A stretch of 64,000 nt of DNA, taken from CAWFKS01 sp963816435. GTDB lineage: Bacteria > Pseudomonadota > Alphaproteobacteria > Rhizobiales > Rhizobiaceae. Positions 39,013-48,600 of this stretch are shown one piece after another. The stretch spans positions 124,001-188,000 of the forward strand of contig CAWFKS010000010.1 of NCBI GenBank assembly GCA_963816435.1, written 5' to 3'. Within the stretch, counting starts at the first letter, position 1, and the number at the start of each line of letters is the position of its first letter. The notes under the pieces were generated by a model. The model was not told where the DNA came from, did not search any database, and worked only from the letters and a program-made list of their open reading frames with translations. A program made the position numbers and the translations under genes.

Positions 39013-40854
39013 TCAGGCGGTCGCGCCGAGCTGCCCTGCCCGGTTGTCGCTGTCGGCGCCGGCAATGTCGACGACACGCGGCGAGCCGCGATAGATCTCC
39101 TCGACCAGATCCTCGCGGTTGCGCAGCACGGCGCGCTGGTTGAGCGAACCCTTGTCGGTCAGCTCGCCGGCTTCCATGGTCGGCGGTTCCTCGGCAACGA
39201 CCAGCCGCCTGATGCGGTTGGACGAGCCGGTCGCGTTGGCGGCCAGCGAAACGAGGTTCTTCCTCATCAGCGCGAGATATTCCGGGTCCGTCGCCTGCGC
39301 GGGATCGCGCGGGAACACGATCGCGCCGAGATAGGGCCGGTCGGCGCCGGTGATCGCGACATCGCGGACGGCATCGCCAAAATGGTCGATGAAGCCCATG
39401 CGCAGCGCGCCCGTCGCGACCCAGGTGCCGGTGTCGAGCTTGAAGTTCTCGGCGGTGCGGCCGGCGAAGCGGAATCCCTGGGCGAAATCGTCGGGATCGA
39501 CCGGCACGAGCGCGTCGCCGAACTTGTAGAAACCTTCATCGTCGAAGCACTGGGCCGAAAGCTCGGGCTGGCGCCAGTAGCCCGGCATGATGTTGGGGCC
39601 CTTCACGCGGGCGTCGTACTTGTCCTCGAACGGCACCAGCTTCAGCGCGACGCCGGGCACCGGCAGGCCGACATTGCCGGCACTCGCCTGCGGCCAGGTG
39701 CAGAAGATGGCGGCGGGCGCCGTCTCGGTGGCGCCGAGGCCGGTGGCGATCACGATGCGCGTGCCGGTGGCCTCGACGGCCAGCCGCTCCAGCGCGTCCC
39801 AGCTGTGCTGGGCGAGCGAGGCGCCGGCGTACCACAGCATCTTCAGGTTCCTGAAGAAGTTCTCCCGAAGCGCGGCGTCGCTCTCCAGGAACGGAATGAG
39901 CGCGTCGAAGCCGGTCGGCACGTTGAAATACCAGGTCGGCGAGACCTCGCGCAGGTTGCGCACCGTCTTGCCGATGTCGGCCTTGGTCGGCCGCCCGTCG
40001 TCGATATAGAGCGTGCCGCCGTTGGTCATCACCATGAAGAAGACCTTGTTGCCGCCGGCGGTATGGTGCCACGGCGCCCAGTCGAGCACGATCGGCGGCT
40101 CGGTCTTCATGTAGGCGAAGGCTTCCCGCGTCATCGCCTGGTTGGCGCACAGCATGCGATGGGTGTTGATGACGGCCTTGGGACTGCCGGTCGAGCCGGA
40201 GGTGAACAGGAACTTGGCGATCGTGTCGGGCCCGACCGAACCGTATGCGGCCTCGACCGCGTCAGTGGGTTCGGTCGCAAGCAGATCGGCGAACGCCTTC
40301 GCGCCGTGCGCGGCCTCGTCGGCGACGAAGACGGCATCGCTGCCGATGGCTTTCAGCGCAGGTGCGACGGCGGCGGCATCGGCGGCGTAGACCATGCCCG
40401 GCGTGATCGCCTCGAAGGTCTCGGTGAGCCGCGCATAGCTGCCGCCGGTCAGCGCGTAGGCCGGCGAGATGGCGGCATAGGGGATGCCGACATGCAGCGC
40501 GGCAAGACCCAGCGAGGCGTGCTCGATGTCGTTGCCGGACAGGATCGCCAGCGGCCGCTCGGCCGAAAGCCCGGCGTCAAGCAGCGCCTGGCCGAGGCGG
40601 CGGACGCGGTCGAGCATGCCGGCATAGGTGACGCGGCGCCAGTCGCCGCCGGTCTTGCGGTCGGCCAGGAACACGGCATCGGGCTTGGCGTCCGCATTGG
40701 CGACCAGCGCATCGGTGATGCGGTCGGGATAGGCCGGCAACGAATGGCTGTCCTCGACATAGACGGTGCCGTCGGGCTTCTTCGTGATGACCGGATCGAG
40801 TGCCAGCAGCTCCGCATCGCGCACCGGCGCGTCAAGCCATGGTTTCTCGCTCAT
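39013..40854 (-). CDS. fcs: Feruloyl-CoA synthetase (hydroxycinnamate-CoA ligase)
   Basis: 613-residue ANL-superfamily ligase forming the CoA thioester of ferulate, coumarate or a related acid through an adenylate. The AMP-binding P-loop is FLFTSGSTGSPKAV (about 217), the acyl pocket segment is WAPWHHTAGGNKVF, and GLGATETAPAA (about 380) is the A5 motif. The unusually long C-terminal domain, with ITGADRPYLGAIVFP, is typical of Fcs-type enzymes. GGGAGG precedes the start. It diverges from the crotonase-marR-amidohydrolase operon, with a MarR-like palindrome in the 128-bp gap. Confidence 0.88.
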   Translation of the reverse strand: MSEKPWLDAPVRDAELLALDPVITKKPDGTVYVEDSHSLPAYPDRITDALVANADAKPDAVFLADRKTGGDWRRVTYAGMLDRVRRLGQALLDAGLSAERPLAILSGNDIEHASLGLAALHVGIPYAAISPAYALTGGSYARLTETFEAITPGMVYAADAAAVAPALKAIGSDAVFVADEAAHGAKAFADLLATEPTDAVEAAYGSVGPDTIAKFLFTSGSTGSPKAVINTHRMLCANQAMTREAFAYMKTEPPIVLDWAPWHHTAGGNKVFFMVMTNGGTLYIDDGRPTKADIGKTVRNLREVSPTWYFNVPTGFDALIPFLESDAALRENFFRNLKMLWYAGASLAQHSWDALERLAVEATGTRIVIATGLGATETAPAAIFCTWPQASAGNVGLPVPGVALKLVPFEDKYDARVKGPNIMPGYWRQPELSAQCFDDEGFYKFGDALVPVDPDDFAQGFRFAGRTAENFKLDTGTWVATGALRMGFIDHFGDAVRDVAITGADRPYLGAIVFPRDPAQATDPEYLALMRKNLVSLAANATGSSNRIRRLVVAEEPPTMEAGELTDKGSLNQRAVLRNREDLVEEIYRGSPRVVDIAGADSDNRAGQLGATA

Positions 40855-40922
40855 TTTTCCTCCCGATCGAGCGCGGCAGCGGCGGAAACAATGTCCGGCC
40901 GCGATTGTGTCCGTTTCAACTA

Positions 40923-40934
40923 TTCACTTGTGAA
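40923..40934. promoter_or_regulatory. MarR-type operator candidate in the fcs/crotonase gap
   Basis: TTCAC-TT-GTGAA is a perfect inverted repeat lying midway between the divergent fcs and crotonase starts. The marR gene two positions downstream suggests autoregulation, with release by the hydroxycinnamoyl-CoA ligand as known for CouR/FerR-type regulators. Confidence 0.55.
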
Positions 40935-40982
40935 CAGCCTCCGCGGCAGGTTAAGTGTTTTCGGCCCAACCCGGAAGAGACA

Positions 40983-41756
40983 ATGACGCTGGTTGACTAT
41001 CAAATCGACGACGGAATCGCGCGGATCACGCTGAACCGGGCGCAAAAGCGAAACGCGATGTGCGACGCCATGCTGGCCGAACTCGGCGAGGCCGTGGATC
41101 GCGCCTCCGACGAGGCGCGTGCGGTGGTGCTGACCGGCGCCGGCGACCATTTCTGCGCCGGCCTCGACCTCGCGGAGCAGTCGGAGCGCTCTGCAATCGA
41201 GACGATCGAGAACTCGCGCAGCTGGCACCGCGTGTTCCAGCGCATCCGCGGCGGCCGCATTCCCTATTTCGCCGCGCTGCATGGCGGCGTCATCGGCGGC
41301 GGGCTGGAGCTTGCCGCCGTCACCCATGTGCGGGTGGCCGACGACACCGCCTTCTTCGCCCTGCCCGAAGGCCAGCGCGGCATCTTCGTCGGCGGCTCGG
41401 GCTCGGTCTACGTGTCGCGGCTGATGAGCGTGGCGCGGATGATGGACCTGATGCTGACGGGCCGCGTGCTCGACGCGGCCGAGGCCGAGCGCTGCGACAT
41501 CGTCACCTACGTCACCGGCGCAGGCAGCGCCGTCGAGAAGGCGACGGAGCTGGCCCGAAAGGCCGCCTCGAACGCACCCCTTTCGAACTACGCGATCATC
41601 AATGCCCTGCCGCGCATCAACGAGGTCGGCCACGACGAAGGCCTGTTCTTCGAATCCATGATCGCCGCCTTCACCCAGACCACGCCGGAAGCGCGCGAGC
41701 GGCTGAAGGCGTTCCTGGAAAAGAAGGCAGCGCGCGTCGCACCCGCGGGAAAGTAG
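40983..41756 (+). CDS. Enoyl-CoA hydratase/isomerase (crotonase) family protein
   Basis: 257-residue crotonase that should hydrate the double bond of the hydroxycinnamoyl-CoA made by Fcs. Visible are ITLNRAQKRNAMCDAML, the oxyanion-hole segment GAGDHFCAGLDLAEQ (about 60) and HGGVIGGGLELAAVTHVRVA (about 104, second oxyanion Gly). The residues at the usual catalytic positions differ from the retro-aldolase FerB/Ech in ways I cannot score by eye. The ATG at 40983 is preferred over upstream starts because of GGAAGAG before it and a family-like beginning. Confidence 0.87.
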   Translation: MTLVDYQIDDGIARITLNRAQKRNAMCDAMLAELGEAVDRASDEARAVVLTGAGDHFCAGLDLAEQSERSAIETIENSRSWHRVFQRIRGGRIPYFAALHGGVIGGGLELAAVTHVRVADDTAFFALPEGQRGIFVGGSGSVYVSRLMSVARMMDLMLTGRVLDAAEAERCDIVTYVTGAGSAVEKATELARKAASNAPLSNYAIINALPRINEVGHDEGLFFESMIAAFTQTTPEARERLKAFLEKKAARVAPAGK

Positions 41757-41760
41757 CGCG

Positions 41761-42267
41761 ATGGAGGCCCGCACGGCACCGATCGAGGCCGGCGAAGGAG
41801 CCGCGTTGTCGCTGGGCGAGCTCGAGATGTCGGCCAGCTTCCTCCTGCGCATCGCCCAACTCGCCAGCTACGACGCCATCTTCGCGCATGCGCCGGAGAT
41901 GCCGCTGAAGCTTGCCGAGCAGACCGTGCTGGCGGTGATCGAGAACAATCCCGAGGCCCGGCAGGGGGCCATCGCCGACCTGCTGCACATCAAGTGGTCG
42001 CACATGACCAAGCTGGTGGGCGGGCTGGAGGCGAAGGGTCTGGTCGAGCGGTTCGTGCCGCCGTGGGACCGCCGCTCCGTCCATCTGCGTCTCACCTCCA
42101 AGGGACGCCTCGTGGTGACGGAGCTGAAGCCGCTGATGCGGGAATTCGACGCCGTGTCGACGGCGGTGCTGAACGAAGCCGAGCACCGGCAGCTCGTCGC
42201 GCTGCTGCGCAAGGTGGCGGGCTGGCCGGAACTCGCAGCGCCGGCCGCAGCCGGCGAGAACACATAG
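41761..42267 (+). CDS. MarR family regulator of the hydroxycinnamate module
   Basis: 168 residues with a winged helix in the middle (about 58-120): EQTVLAVIENNPEARQGAIA, then LLHIKWSHMTKLVGGLEAKG as recognition region and DRRSVHLRLTSKGR as wing. It sits 4 bp after the crotonase gene. By analogy with CouR and FerR it would repress fcs and the crotonase operon until a hydroxycinnamoyl-CoA binds. The TTCACTTGTGAA repeat at 40923 is its likely site. Confidence 0.87.
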   Translation: MEARTAPIEAGEGAALSLGELEMSASFLLRIAQLASYDAIFAHAPEMPLKLAEQTVLAVIENNPEARQGAIADLLHIKWSHMTKLVGGLEAKGLVERFVPPWDRRSVHLRLTSKGRLVVTELKPLMREFDAVSTAVLNEAEHRQLVALLRKVAGWPELAAPAAAGENT

Positions 42268-42290
42268 AACCGTAGAAAGGGAGGCGCGAC

Positions 42291-43163
42291 ATGACGCCCG
42301 ATCTGGACAAGGTTGTCGCAATCGACATCCACACCCATGCCGAGGAACCCTGCGGCACCCATGCCGACGACGGCTACGACGATTTCCAGGAGGGCATGCA
42401 CCACTACTTCAAGTCGCCCTTCAAGCATCCGCCGACGGTGCCGGAGACGGCGGCCTATTTCCGCGAGCGCAATATCGCGGCGGTGATCTTCGCCGTCGAT
42501 GCCGAGCGCGAGACCGGCTTCCGCCGCTACAACAACGAGGAGATGGCCGAACTCGCCGCCGAACACGGCGACGTGCTGATCCCGTTCGCCTCGATCGACC
42601 CGGCCAAGGGCAAGGCGGGCGCGCGCGAGGCGCGGCGGCTGGTCGAGCACTACGGCATCAGGGGGTTCAAGTTCCACCCGACGATGCAGGGCTTCTACCC
42701 GGACGACCGCATGGCCTATCCGCTCTACGAGGCGATCGCGGAGACCGGGATGCCGATGCTGTTCCACACCGGCCAGACCGGCGTGGGCGCCGGCATGCGC
42801 GGCGGCATGAACATGCTGCTCAAATATTCCAACCCGATGCATCTCGACCAGGTGGCCGCCGATTTCCCCGACACGCAGATCGTCATGGCGCATCCCTCCT
42901 TCCCCTGGCAGGAAGAGGCGCTGGCGGTGGCCACCCACAAGCACAATTGCTGGATCGACCTGTCGGGCTGGTCGCCGAAATACTTCCCGCCGCTTCTCGT
43001 CCAGTATGCGAACTCGATCCTGAGGGACCGGGTGCTGTTCGGCTCCGACTGGCCGGCGATCATGCCCGACCGCTGGCTGTCGGACTTCGAGAAGCTGCCG
43101 ATCAAGGACGAGGTGCGTCCGAAGATCCTCAAGGAAAACGCCCGCCGGCTCCTCAACATGTGA
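42291..43163 (+). CDS. Amidohydrolase-2 family protein, CouO-like
   Basis: 290-residue TIM-barrel metal hydrolase. Metal-site motifs are IDIHTHAEEPC at the N-terminus (HxH), GFKFHPTMQGFYP, MLFHTGQTGVG, VMAHPSFPW and LFGSDWPAIM (final Asp). Relatives include decarboxylases and hydrolases of aromatic acids. Being in the fcs-crotonase-marR operon, it best matches CouO of the Rhodococcus p-hydroxycinnamate pathway, which splits the beta-keto thioester to an aromatic acid and acetyl-CoA. If so, side chains are removed by a beta-oxidation-like route that bypasses vanillin. The needed 3-hydroxyacyl-CoA dehydrogenase is not in this operon. Confidence 0.78.
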   Translation: MTPDLDKVVAIDIHTHAEEPCGTHADDGYDDFQEGMHHYFKSPFKHPPTVPETAAYFRERNIAAVIFAVDAERETGFRRYNNEEMAELAAEHGDVLIPFASIDPAKGKAGAREARRLVEHYGIRGFKFHPTMQGFYPDDRMAYPLYEAIAETGMPMLFHTGQTGVGAGMRGGMNMLLKYSNPMHLDQVAADFPDTQIVMAHPSFPWQEEALAVATHKHNCWIDLSGWSPKYFPPLLVQYANSILRDRVLFGSDWPAIMPDRWLSDFEKLPIKDEVRPKILKENARRLLNM

Positions 43164-43180
43164 GGCTTCGGCGCCGGTAG

Positions 43181-43280
43181 AGGGGTTCATCGTTTCGCGG
43201 AATCGATGAACCGCTCAAGGTTCTTGTTTTCGCGCAATTCCGGACGGAAAACCGACTTCCACTCTTCCTGGAATTGCTCC
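43181..43280 (+). repeat. Two-palindrome intergenic repeat, copy 2
   Basis: Same two-module structure as the copy at 38896, in the same orientation, starting 18 bp after the amidohydrolase gene. The GGTTCATCG/CGATGAACC and GCAATTCC/GGAATTGC arms and the GGACGGAAAACCG core are retained. Confidence 0.82.
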
Positions 43281-43336
43281 AGAGGCCGCGCATCCGAGCC
43301 GGGCGCCGCTTGCGCCCCCGGTGCCGCCGCTCCGCG

Positions 43337-43511
43337 TGCATACCTCCGAACAGCATGTATGCAGCAGATCGTCGCGACGTCGATTGTCGCGACTTGCTCA
43401 AATGCGTCCAAAATAGTCGCTTGGACCTTAGCCTTCCTGTGTCGTCGATGTCTTTTTGGCGACAGCAGGCTGGATTGCGATTGCGATCCGCCTATATGCC
43501 CATGTATACAT
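43337..43511 (+). promoter_or_regulatory. metF promoter region with TGTATACA-type sites
   Basis: This 260-bp stretch after the repeat has no gene. It holds a perfect TGTATACA (43503-43510, extended to ATGTATACAT at 43502-43511) and two degenerate copies (TGCATACC 43337-43344, TGTATGCA 43356-43363). TTGCGA (43481-43486) and TATACA (43505-43510) are spaced by 18 bp and could be the -35 and -10 boxes, so the perfect site would cover the -10 box. Translation starts 29 bp after the site, with GGAGG in front. Confidence 0.6.
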
Positions 43512-43539
43512 TCTGGCGTGACACGGAGGAAATGACGTC

Positions 43540-44451
43540 ATGCTGAACTTTGCCCCGAAAAGCCGCGCCGACGACGAAATCGCCGACCTCGACATGCGCG
43601 ATCTCGTGTCCGGCTTTTCCATCGAGGTGATGCCGCGCACCGCCGCCAAGATCGAGGACTTCCGCGCCCTGCTGCCGGAAGGCACGCGCGTATACATCGC
43701 CCATATCGAGGGCACCCCGATCGAGGACATGGTCGACACCGCCAAGCGCCTGCGCAATGACGGTTTCCCTGTCATGCCGCACCTCCCGGCACGCGCCATC
43801 AACGGCAAGAGCGAACTCGACGACTGGGTGCGACGCTATGTCGACGTCGGCGTCGACCAGGCTCTGCTGCTCGGCGGTGGCGTCGCCAAGCCGTACGGCG
43901 ACCTGACGAGCTCCATCGACATGATCGAGACCGGGCTGTTCGACCGCCACGGCTTCAAGCGCCTGCACGTGGCCGGCCATCCCGAGGGCAACAAGGACAT
44001 CGACCGCGAGGGCTCGACCGTCGAGGTCGACAAGGCGCTGCAGTGGAAGCAGGCCTATTCGAACAAGACCGACGCCGAGATGGCGATCGTCACCCAGTTC
44101 GCCTTCGACGCCAAGCCGGTGATCAAGTGGGTCGAGCGGCTGCAGGCGATGGGCGTGACGCTGCCCGTGCATGTCGGCGTGGCCGGCCCGACCAAGCTGC
44201 AGACGCTGCTCAAATACGCCGTGTCGTGCGGCGTCGGCCCCTCGATCAAGGTGCTGCAGAAGCGGGCGATGGACATTCGCAAGCTGATGCTGCCCTACGA
44301 GCCGACCGAGGTGCTCACCGATCTGGCGGCCTACTGCTCGGCGCACCCCGACAGCCTGATCGAGCAGATCCACATGTTCCCGCTGGGCGGTATCAAGGCC
44401 AGCGCCGAATGGGCCAACAAGGTCCTGGACCGCGACGCGGCCAACGACTGA
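43540..44451 (+). CDS. metF: Methylenetetrahydrofolate reductase-like protein
   Basis: 303-residue TIM-barrel flavoprotein of the MetF family, shorter and more divergent than housekeeping MetF. Family-like segments are SGFSIEVMPRTAAKIED (catalytic Glu near residue 30), ALLLGGGVAKPYGDLTSS, LHVAGHPEGN and TQFAFDAKPVIKWVERL. In Sphingobium a metF lies beside ligM to handle the C1 unit from O-demethylation. Here it carries the same TGTATACA operator as the O-demethylase gene, so an accessory catabolic role is likely. Confidence 0.85.
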   Translation: MLNFAPKSRADDEIADLDMRDLVSGFSIEVMPRTAAKIEDFRALLPEGTRVYIAHIEGTPIEDMVDTAKRLRNDGFPVMPHLPARAINGKSELDDWVRRYVDVGVDQALLLGGGVAKPYGDLTSSIDMIETGLFDRHGFKRLHVAGHPEGNKDIDREGSTVEVDKALQWKQAYSNKTDAEMAIVTQFAFDAKPVIKWVERLQAMGVTLPVHVGVAGPTKLQTLLKYAVSCGVGPSIKVLQKRAMDIRKLMLPYEPTEVLTDLAAYCSAHPDSLIEQIHMFPLGGIKASAEWANKVLDRDAAND

Positions 44452-44454
44452 GGC

Positions 44455-44557
44455 CAGAGCGGTTCATCTTTTCTCGGAATCGATGAACCGCTCCGAACTC
44501 CTGTTTTCGCGCAGTTCTGTACGGAAAACCGGTTTCCACTCTTCCTGGAATTGCGCA
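44455..44557 (+). repeat. Two-palindrome intergenic repeat, copy 3
   Basis: Third copy in the same orientation, starting a few bases after the metF stop and ending just before the lysR gene. The AGCGGTTCAT/ATGAACCGCT arms are kept; the second palindrome shows GCGCAGTTC in place of GCGCAATTC, one mismatch in the arm. Confidence 0.83.
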
Positions 44558-44571
44558 GGCCGCAGCGCCTG

Positions 44572-45492
44572 TCAGATGAGCTCGTTCGCGGTTTCGCGGC
44601 CGAGTGCTGCCAGGTGCGACACCAGGATCGACGCCGTCGGAGTCATCAGTCCCTTCTTGCGCCGGTAGAGGTGAAACGTGCGCCGCCAGTCGAGCTCGGC
44701 GATTGGCAGGCGCACGATGTCGCCGCGCTCGACCTCGGCGCGCACCAGCGGCAGCGGCATCCAGCACACGATGTCCTGCGTCAGCACCGCCGAGGTGATG
44801 ACATGGGCCGAACGCGACACCAGGCATGGCGTTCGCGGTTCGAGCCCGGCGGCATGGAAGCGCCGCAGCCATTCGCGCACCACCGGCGTGCCGGCCGGCG
44901 GCAGCGACCAGTCGAGCATCGCGGCCTCTTGCAGCGAGACCCGGTCCGAACCTGCCAGCGGATGCCCCGAGCGGGCGAAGGCCGACACCGTGTCGTGCAA
45001 GGTTTCCGGCGCGGCGCGGGTGATCTCGTCGTCGGCATAGGGCTCGGGCGAGATCGCGATGTCGATGGCGCCCTCCTTCAACCCGTCGAGCAGCCGGTCC
45101 TCCAGTTCCTCGACGATCTGGAACTGCACGTCGGGATGGTCGCGCAGCATGCGCCCTATCGCCGACGTGAGGAAGCCGCCGACCACGCTCGCCACGCCGC
45201 CGACGCGCAGCACGCCGCGGCTTGCGCCGCGCATCTGGCGGATCACGTCGTCGGCGTTTCCGACCTCCGAGACCACGAGCTGCGCGTACGGAAGCAGCGC
45301 CTCGCCATAGGCGGTCGGCAGCACGCCGCGCGTGGTCCGCTCGAACAGCGTCACGCCGTAGGAGGCTTCGAGCTGCTGAATGGTCCTGGTGACGGCCGGC
45401 TGCGTCATGTCGAGCGCGGCCGCGGCGCGGCCGAGACTGCCGCGGCGGGCGCATTCCAGCAGGATGGCGGCGGATCTGACGTCAAGAGTCAT
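44572..45492 (-). CDS. LysR family transcriptional regulator
   Basis: 306 residues. The N-terminal winged helix is LLECARRGSLGRAAAALDM followed by TQPAVTRTIQQLE, with ERTTRGVLPT at its end; the remainder is a periplasmic-binding-protein-like effector domain. It diverges from the decarboxylase/aldehyde dehydrogenase gene and probably activates it with an aromatic alpha-keto or hydroxy acid as effector. Confidence 0.9.
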   Translation of the reverse strand: MTLDVRSAAILLECARRGSLGRAAAALDMTQPAVTRTIQQLEASYGVTLFERTTRGVLPTAYGEALLPYAQLVVSEVGNADDVIRQMRGASRGVLRVGGVASVVGGFLTSAIGRMLRDHPDVQFQIVEELEDRLLDGLKEGAIDIAISPEPYADDEITRAAPETLHDTVSAFARSGHPLAGSDRVSLQEAAMLDWSLPPAGTPVVREWLRRFHAAGLEPRTPCLVSRSAHVITSAVLTQDIVCWMPLPLVRAEVERGDIVRLPIAELDWRRTFHLYRRKKGLMTPTASILVSHLAALGRETANELI

Positions 45493-45497
45493 GCCTT

Positions 45498-45527
45498 ATT
45501 GTGATGGCTTTTTGCAGATTCCACAAT
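45498..45527. promoter_or_regulatory. Possible LysR binding region
   Basis: ATTGTG (45498-45503) and CACAAT (45522-45527) form an inverted repeat with 18 nt between, in the gap of the divergent lysR and decarboxylase genes. This is compatible with a LysR recognition site but has only six-base arms. Confidence 0.35.
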
Positions 45528-45617
45528 TCCCATGCAGGCATCGATCTGCGATGCTCCCGCGATTGCAGGGAGGCTGGCGACATGCGCGCCTGGCCGTCCA
45601 TGCACGGGAGGAATGAC

Positions 45618-48600
45618 ATGAACAAGATGACAAGCGACACGACGCTTGCGACCGGCCGCCGCGTGGTGACGGTCGCCGAGGCCGTCTTTGAATTCCTGCG
45701 GGCGCATGGCGTCGACAGGATCTTCGGCAATCCCGGCTCGACCGAGCTGCCGATGTTCACCGACCTGCCAGACGATCTTTCCTACGTGCTTGGACTGCAG
45801 GAATCCGTCGTCGTCGCCATGGCCGACGCCTATGCCCAGGTGACGCGACGCCCGGCCTTCGTGAACCTGCATTCGGCCGCCGGCCTCGGCCACGCGATGG
45901 GCAGCATCTACACAGCCTACAAGAACCGCGCGCCGCTGATCATCACCACCGGCCAGCAGAGCAGGCAATTGCTGCCGCACGACCCGTTCCTGTTCGCGGA
46001 GAACGCGACGGAGATGCCGCAGCCCTACGTGAAGTTCGCCTGCGAGCCGGCGCGCGCCGAGGACGTTCCCGCCGCGATCGCCCGCGCCTGGGCGATGGCC
46101 GTGCAGCCGCCGATGGGCCCGGTCATGGTGTCGGTGCCGCTCGGCGACTGGTCGGCGCTGACCTCTCCGATCGAGGTACGGGACGTCGTTGCGACGCCGG
46201 GCTGCGGCCCCGACGTGCTCGACCGGCTGGCGCGCCGCATCGACGGGGCGTCCTCGCCCGTCATTGTCGTGGGCCCCGGCGTGGACATCGCCGCCGGGTG
46301 GGAGCCGACGGTCAAGCTCGCCGAAGCCCTGCAGGCGAAGGTGTGGGCGAGCCCGATGTCGGCGCGCTGCAGCTTTCCGGAGCGCCACGAGCTGTTCGCG
46401 GGCTTCCTGCCGGCGCAACAGCCGGCGCTCTCGAACTGTCTCGAAGGGGCGGACTTCATCCTGGTCCTGGGCGCGCCGGTGTTCACCTACCATTTCCCCG
46501 GCAGCGAGGGCCATGTTCCCGAGGGCGCCGAGCTCTGCCTGATCGGCGACGACCCGAAGCAGATCGCCGGTGCCGCCACCGGGCAGGCGATCCTGTCGGA
46601 CGTGCGCAGCGCCGCCGCCGGGCTGGCCGAGCGGGTGAGAGCCCGCGCGCGGCGCAACGACCTGCCGGCCCGCACCATTCCGCGGCTCGATCAGCCGCGC
46701 GTCATCACCCCGCAATATTTCTACCAGACGCTCGACGGCGTGCGGTCGCCCGATTCCATCGTGGTCGAGGAGGCGCCGACGGCGCGCGGGGCGCTGCACG
46801 ACTTCTTCCCCATCGAGCGGCCGGACGGCTTCCTCGCCACCGCCAGCGGCGGCCTCGGCTATGCCCTCCCCGGCGCCGTCGGGACGGCGCTGACGCGCCC
46901 CGAGCATCCGGTGATCTGCGTGGTCGGCGACGGCTCGGCGATGTATTCGATCCAGGCGCTGTGGTCGGCCGCCGAATACGATGTCGACCTTGTCGTTATC
47001 GTCCTCAACAACGGCGGCTACGGCGCGCTGCGGGGGATGGTGGACGAGGGCGTGAAGGCTCACGGCGTCGACATCTCCCATCTCGATTTCGTCGAGATCG
47101 CCGAGGCGCAGGGCGTGAAGGCGGCCCGCTGCGGTTCGGCGAGAGAGCTGCCGGACCGCCTGCGCGAGCTGCTCGCCGGCAAGGGGCCACGGCTTCTCGA
47201 AGTCATGCTGGACAAGCCAGACGAACCGCAGAAACAGATCGTTCAGAAAGAGGAGGAAACTCGCATGAACGTCATGGCAAGGGATATTTCGGGGCTCAAG
47301 GCACCCGAAAAGTTCTTCATCGACGGCAGGTGGATCGAGCCGATCTCGCAGCGCCGCCTGCAGGTGGTCTCGCCGGTGACCGAGGAGGTGGTGATCACCT
47401 ATCCGGAAGCCGGGCAGGCCGACATGGACCGCGCCATCGCCGCGGCGCGCGACGCGTTCGACAACGGCCCGTGGCCGCGCATGAGCCCGTCCGAGCGCGC
47501 CGGCTATCTGCGCAAGGTCGCCGATCTGCTGGGCGAGCGGCTGGAGGAGATCGCACAGGCATGGACGACGCAGGTCGGCGCGCCGATCTCGCTGACACGC
47601 TATCTGGTCGGACAGAACCCGACCCTGTTCAACTACTACGCCGACCTCATCGAGACCTATCCCTTCGTCGACGAGCGATACCGCGACGACGGCGGCGTGG
47701 TGAAGGTGGTCAAGGAGCCGGTCGGCGTATGCGCGGCGATCACGCCATGGAACGCGCCGCTGGTGCTGCTGAGCTACAAGGTCTCGGCCGCGCTCGCCGC
47801 CGGCTGCACGATGGTCGCCAAGCCCTCGCCTGAGACGCCGCTCGAGGCCTACATCCTGGCCGAGTGCATCGAGCAGGCCGGCATTCCGCGCGGTGTGTTC
47901 AACCTGGTGCCGGCGGGCCGCGAAAGCGGCGACTACCTGGTGCGCCACAAGCAGATCGACAAGGTTGCCTTCACCGGCTCCACCGCCGCCGGCAAGCACA
48001 TCGCGGCGGTCTGCGCGGAACGCCTGGCGCGCGTCAGCCTCGAGCTCGGCGGCAAGTCGGCCGCGATCCTCCTCGACGACGCGGATTTCTCCGCCGCGCT
48101 GCCGTCGCTGATGATGTTCTCGATGCCGATCACCGGCCAGGTCTGCTTCTCGCTGACCCGCATCCTCGTGCCCGAGAGCCGCAAGCAGGAGTTCCTGGAC
48201 ATGTATCTGGGGGCCGTCTCCGGCATCAAGGTCGGCGATCCGTTCGACCCCGAGACCCAGATGGGACCGCTGACCATGGCGCGCCAGCTCGAGCGCGTGC
48301 AGGGCTACATCGCGGCCGGCCGCGCCGAAGGCGCGACGCTCGCCTGCGGCGGCAACCGCCCCGCCGGTTTCCAGAAGGGCTACTTCATCGAGCCGACCGT
48401 CTTCACCGACGTGCAGCCCGACATGAAGATCGCCCAGGAGGAGATCTTCGGCCCGGTGGTCTCGGTGATCGGCTATACCGACGATGACGACGCCGTCCGC
48501 AAGGCCAACAACTCGGTCTACGGACTTTCGGGCGCGGTGTTCACCTCCAACCCGGACCGCGGCTACGCGATGGCGCGGCGCATGCGCACCGGCTCGGTGA

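Noticed and set aside
43690..43697. GTATACAT inside metF as an operator
   Set aside because: Only six bases of the palindrome are kept and it lies 150 bp into the gene.
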